This document shows positions 1-6,853 of a stretch of 64,000 bases of DNA, piece after piece. Every line of letters begins with the position of its first letter. The first letter of the stretch is position 1. Origin of the DNA: Tessaracoccus sp. MC1679 (lineage in GTDB: Bacteria > Actinomycetota > Actinomycetes > Propionibacteriales > Propionibacteriaceae); NCBI RefSeq assembly GCF_014164775.1, contig NZ_JACJGB010000006.1, positions 186,001-250,000 on the forward strand. The letters run 5' to 3'. The notes below the pieces were generated by a model that saw only the letters and a list, made by a program, of their open reading frames with translations, did no database searches and was not told the DNA's origin. The position numbers and the translations under genes are program-made.

Positions 1-2
1 TG

Positions 3-191
3 ATCGCCCGCGCCGCCGTCGACGCGCAGCTCGTGGTGGTGACGCACTCCCGGCCGCTGTTGGAGCAGCTCACCGAGGCCGTCCCCGCTGAGCACCTCGA
101 GGTGGTGGAGCTCGGCAAGGATCTCGGGGAGACGATGGTCGAAGGCCAGGGACTGCTCAGCCGTCCGACGTGGGAGTGGGGCCGACGGTGA
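3..191 (+). CDS. AAA-family ATPase, C-terminal fragment
   Basis: This is the 3' end of a gene that begins before the window. The open frame ends at a TGA at 189-191 and encodes 62 residues. It contains a hydrophobic strand followed by VVTHSRPLLEQL, which looks like the D-loop/H-loop region (conserved THS) of SMC/RecF-like ABC-type ATPases. The tail EGQGLLSRPTWEWGRR resembles the ends of predicted chromosomal ATPases of the COG4637/AAA_21 type. The Walker A part lies outside the window, so the family call rests on the tail alone. It converges on the RDD gene with a 9-bp gap. Confidence 0.5.
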   Translation: MARAAVDAQLVVVTHSRPLLEQLTEAVPAEHLEVVELGKDLGETMVEGQGLLSRPTWEWGRR

Positions 192-200
192 ACCCGCGGA

Positions 201-623
201 TCAGCGGCGGTTGACCACCACGGTGCCCAGCAGCAGGTCCGTGAGCGCCCGGCGCTCGGCGCCCACCACGATCGCAGGCACCACCATGCACTTCATCGCG
301 GTCCGCGCCACCGGGCGCCACCACCCGAGCGGCTGCCCGTCCAGGCGCGTGATCCCGATCCGCGCGATCAGCTGCCCGAATGATCCGCCGGCCAGGGCGG
401 TCAGCACGCTGGCCTCCACGAAGTAGACGGCCAGGATCAGGAACGACTCCCCCTGGTAGCCGGTCATCACATCCATCCCGAAAAGGCCGATCGCCACGAT
501 CATGCTCGCCGCCCAGTCCCCGATCATGGCCGCCACCCGCGCCCGCCACGACGCCAGCGACCCTGCGCCGGACTCCGGAAGCCCGAGGGTTGAGCCGGGG
601 TACTCAGCGGGGGTCGTCGTCAC
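201..623 (-). CDS. RDD family membrane protein
   Basis: This is a 140-residue protein with three predicted membrane segments and the RDD-family pattern: an early Arg in SLASWRARVAAMIGDW followed by an Asp in the first helix. A GSFGQLIARIGITRLDG motif sits between helices 2 and 3, and the C-terminus is basic. RDD proteins are small integral membrane proteins, some implicated in ion exchange; no specific substrate can be assigned. I chose the GTG at 623 because residues upstream of it in the same frame are low-complexity and cover the leader region of the neighbouring symporter. The gene is divergent from the symporter and convergent with the ATPase fragment. Confidence 0.75.
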   Translation of the reverse strand: MTTTPAEYPGSTLGLPESGAGSLASWRARVAAMIGDWAASMIVAIGLFGMDVMTGYQGESFLILAVYFVEASVLTALAGGSFGQLIARIGITRLDGQPLGWWRPVARTAMKCMVVPAIVVGAERRALTDLLLGTVVVNRR

Positions 624-707
624 GGGCGGCAGCCTAGCAGCGACCGCCGGGTCTGCCCTCGGCGAACGAGGTTGGTCCCCACCCGGTGGGCGTGGGAGGG
701 TGAGCCC

Positions 708-773
708 ATGCCTTTGCTCGTCGTCCGCCTGTGGGTGGACCTCTGCCGCGTCCAGGTCGGCAGCTGTCGCTGA
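708..773 (+). CDS. Short Cys-containing leader peptide (candidate attenuator uORF)
   Basis: This is a 21-codon ORF with an ATG start at 708 and a TGA at 771-773. A clear Shine-Dalgarno GGAGG (695-699) sits 8 nt upstream. The peptide ends in RLWVDLCRVQVGSCR. The arrangement R-x-W/H-V-D-L-x-R plus a C-terminal Cys-Arg resembles short actinobacterial leader peptides found upstream of sulfur and cysteine genes, some of which act as cysteine-responsive attenuators. The two Cys codons are TGC 744-746 and TGT 765-767. The stop codon is 46 nt before the symporter start. A small hairpin, CGCTG 768-772 with CAGCG 779-783, overlaps the stop codon. The family resemblance is from memory and regulation is inference. 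Confidence 0.6.
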   Translation: MPLLVVRLWVDLCRVQVGSCR

Positions 774-819
774 ACGCGCAGCGCCAACCCGCCACACCCC
801 CAGCAAAGGAATTCCCTTC

Positions 820-2169
820 ATGTCAACAGCCACGTCTGAGCGCGCCCTCGAGGCGACGCCGCAGCCACGCAAACCCTTCTACACCAACCTCGGCTTCCAG
901 ATCGTCGTCGGCCTCATCGTCGGCCTGGTTCTCGGCCTGATCGCCGTGGCCATCGGCCCCGACGGCGAGGAACGCAACTGGCTGGCCACGCTCCTCTCCG
1001 AGGTGGGCAACGCCTACGTCAGCCTGCTCACGCTCCTGGTGGTCCCGCTCGTCGTGACCGCCGTCATCTCCTCCATCTCCCGACTCCGTGAGGTGGCCAA
1101 CGCCGCACGGCTGGCCGTCCAGACGCTCGTCTGGTTCGCCATCACGGCTTTCGCCAGCGTGGTTGTCGGCATCGCGGTGGGGCTCCTCTCCGCGCCCTGG
1201 CTGACCGCCGGCGTCAACGGGGAGGCGGCCGCCGAGCCGAGCCGCGTGGGCTCATGGTCGGCGTTCCTCCTCGGGCTGATCCCCAACAACTTCCTCGGCC
1301 TCGGCGTCCGCATCTCCGGCGACCCCGAGGCGGGCTTCACCGCAGCCGCCAACTTCTCGGTCCTCCAGGTCCTCCTGATCTCAATCCTGTTCGGCGTCGC
1401 CGCGCTGAAGGTGGGCGACAAGGCCGCCCCGCTGGTCGGGTTCATGGAATCCGCCCTCTCGGTCATCCAGAAGGTCCTCTGGTGGATCATTCGGTTGGCG
1501 CCCATCGGCACCGCGGCGCTGATCGGCAAGGCTGTCGCCACCTACGGCTGGACCTCTCTCGCCTCGCTCGGCTCGTTCGTGGTGGCGCTCTACATCGGGC
1601 TCATCATCGTGTGGGCGGTGGTCTACCCCGCCATCCTCAAGGCTCACGGCCTGAGCGTGCGTCAGTTCTACCGCAACGTCTGGCCCGCGATCTCCCTGGG
1701 CTTCGTGACCCGTTCGTCGATGGGCACCATGCCGGTCACCGAGCAGGTGGTGGAGAGGAACCTGGGCGTCGCGCGCCAGTACGCGAGCTTCGCGGTGCCG
1801 CTGGGCGCAACCACCAAGATGGACGGCTGCGCCGCGGTCTTCCCTGCGCTGGCCTCGATCTTCGTGGCCCAGTTCTACGGCATCGACCTGGGCGTCACCC
1901 ACTACCTGCTGATCGCGTTCGTCGCGGTGCTTGGGTCGTCGGCCACAGCCGGCACCACGGGCGCGACGGTGATGCTCACACTGACGCTGTCCACCCTGGG
2001 CCTGCCGCTGGCCGGGGTCGGCCTCCTGCTGGCAGTGGAGCCCATCGTCGACATGGGCCGAACGGCGCTCAACGTCACCGGCCAGGCGCTGGTGGCCGCA
2101 GTCGTGGGCAAGCGCGAGGGCATCCTCGATCAGGCGACCTACGACGCCGAACCCCAGTTCAGCGCCTGA
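820..2169 (+). CDS. Dicarboxylate/amino acid:cation symporter (DAACS family), possible cystine transporter
   Basis: This is a 449-residue polytopic membrane protein of the GltP/GltT/TcyP family. It has about eight hydrophobic helices plus the two re-entrant loops. The serine-rich hairpin RSSMGTMPVTEQ is near residue 298. The substrate and cation site motif TTKMDGCA is near residue 332, where classical glutamate carriers have NMDG. The start at ATG 820 follows an AAAGGA Shine-Dalgarno. The frame stays open upstream, but that part is leader sequence. Family members move glutamate, aspartate, C4-dicarboxylates, serine or cystine with protons or sodium. The Cys-bearing leader peptide directly upstream favours cystine (TcyP-like), which is inference. 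A hairpin follows the stop. Confidence 0.85.
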   Translation: MSTATSERALEATPQPRKPFYTNLGFQIVVGLIVGLVLGLIAVAIGPDGEERNWLATLLSEVGNAYVSLLTLLVVPLVVTAVISSISRLREVANAARLAVQTLVWFAITAFASVVVGIAVGLLSAPWLTAGVNGEAAAEPSRVGSWSAFLLGLIPNNFLGLGVRISGDPEAGFTAAANFSVLQVLLISILFGVAALKVGDKAAPLVGFMESALSVIQKVLWWIIRLAPIGTAALIGKAVATYGWTSLASLGSFVVALYIGLIIVWAVVYPAILKAHGLSVRQFYRNVWPAISLGFVTRSSMGTMPVTEQVVERNLGVARQYASFAVPLGATTKMDGCAAVFPALASIFVAQFYGIDLGVTHYLLIAFVAVLGSSATAGTTGATVMLTLTLSTLGLPLAGVGLLLAVEPIVDMGRTALNVTGQALVAAVVGKREGILDQATYDAEPQFSA

Positions 2170-2180
2170 CCCGCACCTCG

Positions 2181-2209
2181 CGCCCCGTCCTCCACCCAGG
2201 GGCGGGGCG
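2181..2209 (+). terminator. Hairpin after symporter gene
   Basis: CGCCCCG (2181-2187) pairs perfectly with CGGGGCG (2203-2209), 12 nt after the symporter stop codon. There is no T-tract, so this is a terminator-like hairpin rather than a textbook intrinsic terminator. Confidence 0.4.
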
Positions 2210-2268
2210 TCGGCGCGTCGTTCCGCCCCGGACGCCGCGGCCGCCGGCGCGGGAGTAGATTCCGGGCC

Positions 2269-2988
2269 ATGGCACATCCCGCCGCGGAGGCCCGCGGCCT
2301 CGTCGTCCATCGCGCCAGGAACGAGATCCTGCACGGGCTGGACCTGACCCTTGCCCCCGGCTCGGTCACCGGCCTCTTCGGTCCCTCCGGCTGCGGGAAG
2401 ACCACCTTGATGCGCGCCATGGTGGGCGTCCAGAAGATCACCTCCGGCACGCTGAACCTGTTGGGGCTGCCTGCCGGTGACCCGCAGCTGCGCCGTCGCG
2501 TCTCGTACACCAGCCAGTCGCTGAGCATCTACCGCGACATCTCCGTGCGCGCCAACGTCCTCCTCTTCGCCCGCCTCCACGGCGCCCCCGACGAGGCCGC
2601 CGACGACGCGATCGCCTACGTGGAGCTGTCACACCTGGCCGCCAGGCGCGTCGAGACCCTCTCCGGGGGCGAGGCCAGCCGCGCGTCCCTGGCCTGCGCC
2701 CTCGTCGGGAAGCCGGAGGTGCTGATCCTGGACGAGCCCACCGTCGGCCTCGACCCGCTGACGCGGGAATCGCTGTGGGAGCACTTCCGGATGCTCGCCT
2801 CCTCCGGGACCACCCTGCTGGTGTCCAGCCACGTCATGGACGAGGCCACCCGCTGCGACTCGGTCCTGCTCATGCGCGAGGGCCACTTCCTCGCCAGCGG
2901 GCACATGGACGAACTGATGGCCGCCAGCAGCGCCGCGACCCCCGAGGCCGCGTTCCTGGCGCTGGTCCGACGCGAGGTCGCGGCGTGA
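2269..2988 (+). CDS. ABC exporter ATP-binding protein (ABC-2 type)
   Basis: This 239-residue ABC ATPase has Walker A GPSGCGKTT at residues 38-46 and signature LSGGEAS near residue 131. Walker B with VLILDEPTVGLDP is near residue 151, and the switch histidine is in VSSHVMDEATR. The DEPTVGLDP and MDEATRCD features are typical of drug or antibiotic exporter ATPases (CcmA-like). The start codon lies 7 nt after a TAGATT box (gggagTAGATT), which suggests a leaderless mRNA. It overlaps the next gene by 4 nt (GTGA), so the two form one operon and one transporter. The substrate cannot be read from the sequence. Confidence 0.88.
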   Translation: MAHPAAEARGLVVHRARNEILHGLDLTLAPGSVTGLFGPSGCGKTTLMRAMVGVQKITSGTLNLLGLPAGDPQLRRRVSYTSQSLSIYRDISVRANVLLFARLHGAPDEAADDAIAYVELSHLAARRVETLSGGEASRASLACALVGKPEVLILDEPTVGLDPLTRESLWEHFRMLASSGTTLLVSSHVMDEATRCDSVLLMREGHFLASGHMDELMAASSAATPEAAFLALVRREVAA

Positions 2989-3767
2989 ACGGCCCTCGGC
3001 ACGCGGCCCCGCGCAGCCGCGTGGCACCGTTGGCCACCGTCGCCCGGATCCTGGCCCAACTGCACGCGGACCCGCGCACCATCGGCCTGGTGATGGTGCT
3101 GCCCATCGTGTTCATCTCGCTCCTGTACTACGTGATGATCGACCTCCCCACCCCGCCCGGGGCGCCGACGGCGTTCGACACGATCGGGCCGACGATGCTG
3201 GCCGTGCTGCCGATGATGCTGATGTTCCTGGTCACCTCCATCGCCATGCTGCGCGAGCGCACCACCGGAACCCTGGAGCGGCTGCTCACGACGCCGCTGA
3301 GCCGCTGGAATCTGCTGGCCTCCTACGGGCTGGTGTTCGGCGTGCTCGGCGTGGCCCAGGCCTCGCTGCTGGCCACGTTCGTGCTGGGCGTGTTCGGCGT
3401 GGACATCGAGGGTCCCCTCTGGGTGCTGCTGGTGATCACCCTGCTCGACGCCCTCGTCGGGGTGTCCTTCGGGCTGCTGGCCAGCGCCTACGCCCGCACC
3501 GAGTTTCAGGCGGTGCAGTTCATGCCGATGTTCATCGGGCCCCAGATCTTCCTGTCCGGGCTCTTCGCCCCCGTCGATCTGATGCCCGACGCGCTGGCGG
3601 CGGTCGCGCGCGTCCTGCCCATGACGTGGGCCGCCGAGGCGGTCCTCGATGTGACCGGCAACGCCGAGGTGGCCTCCAGCACGTGGGTGGGCATCGCGCT
3701 GCTGGCCGCTCTGGTGATCGGGATGCTGGTGATCGCCGCGGCGTCGATGCCCCGCCAGACCCGCTGA
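2985..3767 (+). CDS. ABC-2 type transporter permease
   Basis: This 260-residue membrane protein has six predicted helices and the ABC-2 family layout. After the second helix comes MLRERTTGTLERLLTTPLSRW, the conserved cytoplasmic coupling segment of ABC-2 permeases. Near the end is a PMTWAAEAVLDV motif like the P-x-x-(Y/W)-x-x-x-A loop before the last helix. The start is GTG 2985, overlapping the ATPase stop by 4 nt and therefore translationally coupled. It probably exports a lipid, polysaccharide or toxic compound; there is no direct evidence for which. Confidence 0.85.
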   Translation: MNGPRHAAPRSRVAPLATVARILAQLHADPRTIGLVMVLPIVFISLLYYVMIDLPTPPGAPTAFDTIGPTMLAVLPMMLMFLVTSIAMLRERTTGTLERLLTTPLSRWNLLASYGLVFGVLGVAQASLLATFVLGVFGVDIEGPLWVLLVITLLDALVGVSFGLLASAYARTEFQAVQFMPMFIGPQIFLSGLFAPVDLMPDALAAVARVLPMTWAAEAVLDVTGNAEVASSTWVGIALLAALVIGMLVIAAASMPRQTR

Positions 3768-3790
3768 CGGCCCTCAGTTCCGGAAAAGCT

Positions 3791-3828
3791 GTAACAGCGC
3801 TGTTACTCATCGGCAACTGACGGACAAG
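3791..3828 (+). promoter_or_regulatory. GlnR-like operator upstream of glnA
   Basis: A perfect 16-bp palindrome, GTAACAGCGCTGTTAC (3791-3806), lies about 80 bp before the glnA start. Read as half-sites the array is GTAAC (3791-3795), n6, GTTAC (3802-3806), n6, GCAAC (3813-3817), n6, ACAAG (3824-3828). The 11-bp period and the GTnAC/GnAAC halves match the actinobacterial GlnR box (gTnAC-n6-GnAAC, usually in tandem). The fourth half-site is poor. Binding by GlnR, or by another nitrogen regulator, is inference. Confidence 0.55.
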
Positions 3829-3884
3829 TTTTTCCCCGTATGGTCTCATTCAAGACATCCCGACACGTGAGGAAAGATCCGCCC

Positions 3885-5306
3885 ATGTTCCAAGGCGCAG
3901 ACGACCTGCTGGCTTACGTCAAGGAAGAAGGCATCGAGACCATCGACGTCCGCTTCTGCGACATTCCCGGGGTCATGCAGCACTTCACCGTTCCTGCCGG
4001 CTCGTTCGGCCCTGAGGTGTTCGAGGAGGGACTCAACTTCGACGGCTCGTCCATCACGGGCTTCCAGAAGATCCACGAATCGGACATGTCGCTGCTGCCG
4101 GACCCCACCACCGCCTACGTGGATCCCTTCCGCAAGTCGAAGACCCTCAACGTCAACTTCTTCGTCCACGACCCGCTGACGAAGGAGCCCTACTCCCGCG
4201 ACCCGCGCAACATCGCGCGGAAGGCGCAGGCGTACCTGGCCTCCACCGGCATCGGTGACACCGCCTTCTTCGCGCCCGAGGCCGAGTTCTACGTGTTCGA
4301 CGACATCCGCTTCGAGACCACGGCCAACTCGTCGTACTACCACATCGACTCCGAGGCCGGCGCCTGGAACACCGGGCGCCTCGAGGACGGCGGCAACCGC
4401 GGCTACAAGGTCAAGTACAAGGGCGGCTACTTCCCCGTGGCGCCCGTCGACCACTTCGGCGACCTCCGCGACGACATCGTCCGCCACATGGAGGCCGCAG
4501 GCCTCGAGGTTGAGCGCGCGCACCACGAGGTGGGCACCGCCGGCCAGGCCGAGATCAACTGGCGCTTCGACACGCTGCTGAAGTCTGCCGACGACGTGAT
4601 GAAGTTCAAGTACCTCGTCAAGAACACCGCGTGGGCCGCCGGCAAGACGGCCACGTTCATGCCGAAGCCCATCTTCGGCGACAACGGCTCCGGCATGCAC
4701 TGCCACCAGTCCATCTGGAACGAGGGCGTGCCCCTGTTCTACGACGAGAACGGCTATGCCGGGCTCTCGGACATGGCCCGCTACTACATCGGCGGCCTCC
4801 TCAAGCACGCCCCCGCGCTGCTCGCCTTCACCAACCCGTCGGTGAACTCGTTCCACCGCCTGGTCCCCGGCTTCGAGGCCCCGGTCAACCTGGTCTACTC
4901 GCAGCGCAACCGCTCGGCCTGCATCCGCATCCCGATCACGGGCTCCAACCCGAAGGCCAAGCGCATCGAGTTCCGCTGCCCGGACCCGTCCTCGAACCCG
5001 TACCTGGCATTCGCCGCCATGCTGCTGGCCGGCATCGACGGCATCCAGAACCGGATCGAGCCGATGGCCCCGATCGACAAGGATCTCTACGAGCTGCCCC
5101 CCGACGAGCACGCCCAGGTTCCGACGGTGCCCGCCTCGCTCGGCGCGGTGCTGGACGCCCTCGAGGCTGATCACGAGTTCCTGCTCGCCGGTGACGTGTT
5201 CACCCCGGACCTGATCGAGACGTGGATCGAGCTCAAGCGAGCCGAGATCCAGGCCATCGCGATGCGCCCGCACCCGCACGAGTTCGAGCTGTACTACGCG
5301 CTCTGA
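3885..5306 (+). CDS. glnA: Glutamine synthetase, type I (adenylylation-regulated)
   Basis: GlnA condenses glutamate and ammonia to glutamine using ATP; it is a cytoplasmic dodecamer. The 473-residue length fits type I-beta. The N-terminal beta-grasp holds [14 protein letters not shown] and the glycine/serine segment [11 protein letters not shown]. The catalytic domain includes [45 protein letters not shown] and [19 protein letters not shown] contains the adenylylation tyrosine (Tyr402), the expected target of GlnE encoded at 12640-15558. The start is ATG 3885 behind GAGGAAAG; an in-frame ATG at 3840 gives an unconserved extension. A GlnR-like box lies upstream and a hairpin lies downstream. 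Confidence 0.97.
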   Translation: MFQGADDLLAYVKEEGIETIDVRFCDIPGVMQHFTVPAGSFGPEVFEEGLNFDGSSITGFQKIHESDMSLLPDPTTAYVDPFRKSKTLNVNFFVHDPLTKEPYSRDPRNIARKAQAYLASTGIGDTAFFAPEAEFYVFDDIRFETTANSSYYHIDSEAGAWNTGRLEDGGNRGYKVKYKGGYFPVAPVDHFGDLRDDIVRHMEAAGLEVERAHHEVGTAGQAEINWRFDTLLKSADDVMKFKYLVKNTAWAAGKTATFMPKPIFGDNGSGMHCHQSIWNEGVPLFYDENGYAGLSDMARYYIGGLLKHAPALLAFTNPSVNSFHRLVPGFEAPVNLVYSQRNRSACIRIPITGSNPKAKRIEFRCPDPSSNPYLAFAAMLLAGIDGIQNRIEPMAPIDKDLYELPPDEHAQVPTVPASLGAVLDALEADHEFLLAGDVFTPDLIETWIELKRAEIQAIAMRPHPHEFELYYAL

Positions 5307-5325
5307 TCCGTAGCCCCTTGAGAGT

Positions 5326-5357
5326 GGCCCCCGTCCTGCACCGCAGGGTCGGGGGCC
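5326..5357 (+). terminator. glnA terminator hairpin
   Basis: The outer stem is GGCCCCCG (5326-5333) paired with CGGGGGCC (5350-5357). The inner stem is CCTGC-acc-GCAGG. It begins 20 nt after the glnA stop. No T-tract follows, which is common for high-GC actinobacterial terminators. Confidence 0.6.
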
Positions 5358-5388
5358 TCTGCCATTCACGCTCGGATGCAGAAGGTGA

Positions 5389-5477
5389 TGCATATATTGG
5401 ATTCAATCCATGCAGGATTGCTGTTTCAGCATATGCGATTTTAAGAGTTCATTCTAGGCAAAAGCTAGACTGGACTC
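5389..5477 (+). promoter_or_regulatory. AT-rich promoter region with small dyads
   Basis: This pocket is markedly AT-richer than its surroundings and lies upstream of the DUF4143 gene. It holds a nested dyad, TGCAT (5389-5393)/ATGCA (5410-5414) around GGATT-c-AATCC, and a second dyad TCTAG-n7-CTAGA whose right half is part of the -10-like TAGACT. The TAGACT box ends 6 nt before the ATG at 5478, so the transcript may be leaderless. Any regulator is unknown. Confidence 0.4.
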
Positions 5478-6728
5478 ATGTGCAGCTACAGACCACGCGT
5501 CGCTGACGGCGAACTCGCCCACCTGCGACGGGCGTTGGGGGCCATCCTCATAGAGGGCCCGAAAGCCTGCGGCAAGACCGAAACCGCCTCCCAGGTCGCC
5601 AGGACGGTGATCCAGTTCGACAAGGACGACACCGCTCGCGCCCAAGTCTCCTTGGATCCTGATGCGCTGTTCACGGGCGAGCCGCCGATCCTCTTCGACG
5701 AGTGGCAACTTGAGCCCACCATCTGGAACCGCGTCCGTCGTCAGGTCGACGACCGTCATGCCAAGGGGGAGTTCATCCTCACTGGATCATCGCGCCCCCG
5801 GGATGACGCAAGCCGCCACTCAGGCGCGGGACGCTTCGCAGTCCTGAGGATGCGCCCCATGAGCCTGTTCGAGTCGGGACACTCCAACGGGTCCGTCTCG
5901 TTCGCCGCACTCCTGTCAGGGGAGAGGCAACCCGGCGTGGGCACACACCTGACATTCACGGACCTGCTCAAGAGAATCGTCGTCGGTGGCTGGCCCGAGA
6001 TCATCGACTGGGCCGAGGAGGATGCTCGTTCCTGGCTGAACGGATACCTTGACCAGATCGTCGAAACGGACATCCCTGCCATGGGGCCACGTAGGAATCC
6101 GCGCAACCTGCGGAGGCTGTTAGCCTCACTGGCCCGCAGTGTGGGTCAACCTGTGAAGCTGTCCGAGTTGGCGAGGGACGTGGGCGGCGACGCCGGACCG
6201 ATCGCGCACGAGACGATCACGGGCTACATCGACGCACTTGAGCGACTCCGCCTCATCGACGACTCCGAAGCGTGGCGACCCCACATGCGCTCTCGGACAC
6301 GACTTCGCGCGGCTCCCGTCCGCTACTTCGTCGACCCCTCACTCGGTCCGGCGGCACTTGGCATCGGCTCGGCTGAACTGCGCGCCGATCCGCGGGCCAC
6401 CGGGTTCCACTTCGAAGCCCTTGCCATTCGTGACCTCCGAATCTTCGCCCAGCCGCACCGCGGCACGGTTGAGTCCTGGCGGGACTCCAACGGCAACGAC
6501 GTCGATGCCATCGTCTCGATCCGCGACAACAAGTGGGCGGCCTTCGAAGTCAAGCTGAATCCACGCGACGTCGACGCAGCAGCTGCGTCGTTGTTGCGTT
6601 TCGCAGCCAATGTCGACAGGGACCGTCACGGCGAGCCGGCCGCACTCGGGGTCATCACCAGCACTGGCGCTGCGGGACGTCGCGATGACGGTGTCCATGT
6701 CATCCCCGTGGGGTGTCTGGGTCCTTGA
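5478..6728 (+). CDS. AAA ATPase with DUF4143 domain
   Basis: This 416-residue protein has an N-terminal AAA_14-type ATPase domain with Walker A GPKACGKTE at residues 27-35. Walker B is ILFDEWQLEPTIWN, and the sensor strand is FILTGSSRPRDD followed by RFAVLRMRPMSLFESG. The C-terminal half is DUF4143, a PD-(D/E)xK-like fold seen here as DVDAIVSIRDNKWAAFEVKLN. Such proteins are common, mobile and functionally unassigned; some sit beside toxin-antitoxin or restriction genes, but none is adjacent here. It stands alone, with a leaderless-type start (TAGACT, 6 nt, ATG) and an AT-richer upstream region suggestive of horizontal acquisition. Confidence 0.85.
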   Translation: MCSYRPRVADGELAHLRRALGAILIEGPKACGKTETASQVARTVIQFDKDDTARAQVSLDPDALFTGEPPILFDEWQLEPTIWNRVRRQVDDRHAKGEFILTGSSRPRDDASRHSGAGRFAVLRMRPMSLFESGHSNGSVSFAALLSGERQPGVGTHLTFTDLLKRIVVGGWPEIIDWAEEDARSWLNGYLDQIVETDIPAMGPRRNPRNLRRLLASLARSVGQPVKLSELARDVGGDAGPIAHETITGYIDALERLRLIDDSEAWRPHMRSRTRLRAAPVRYFVDPSLGPAALGIGSAELRADPRATGFHFEALAIRDLRIFAQPHRGTVESWRDSNGNDVDAIVSIRDNKWAAFEVKLNPRDVDAAAASLLRFAANVDRDRHGEPAALGVITSTGAAGRRDDGVHVIPVGCLGP

Positions 6729-6853
6729 CGAGGAAGACATGGCAGCCCGCAGCCGAGCGGGACACGCCACGGCCTCTTCTCACACTCGACATCAACCGTT
6801 CGGCCGACCCCGCGACACTCCACTCCCCCGCCCCGCGACCCTAGGCTGAGCGC

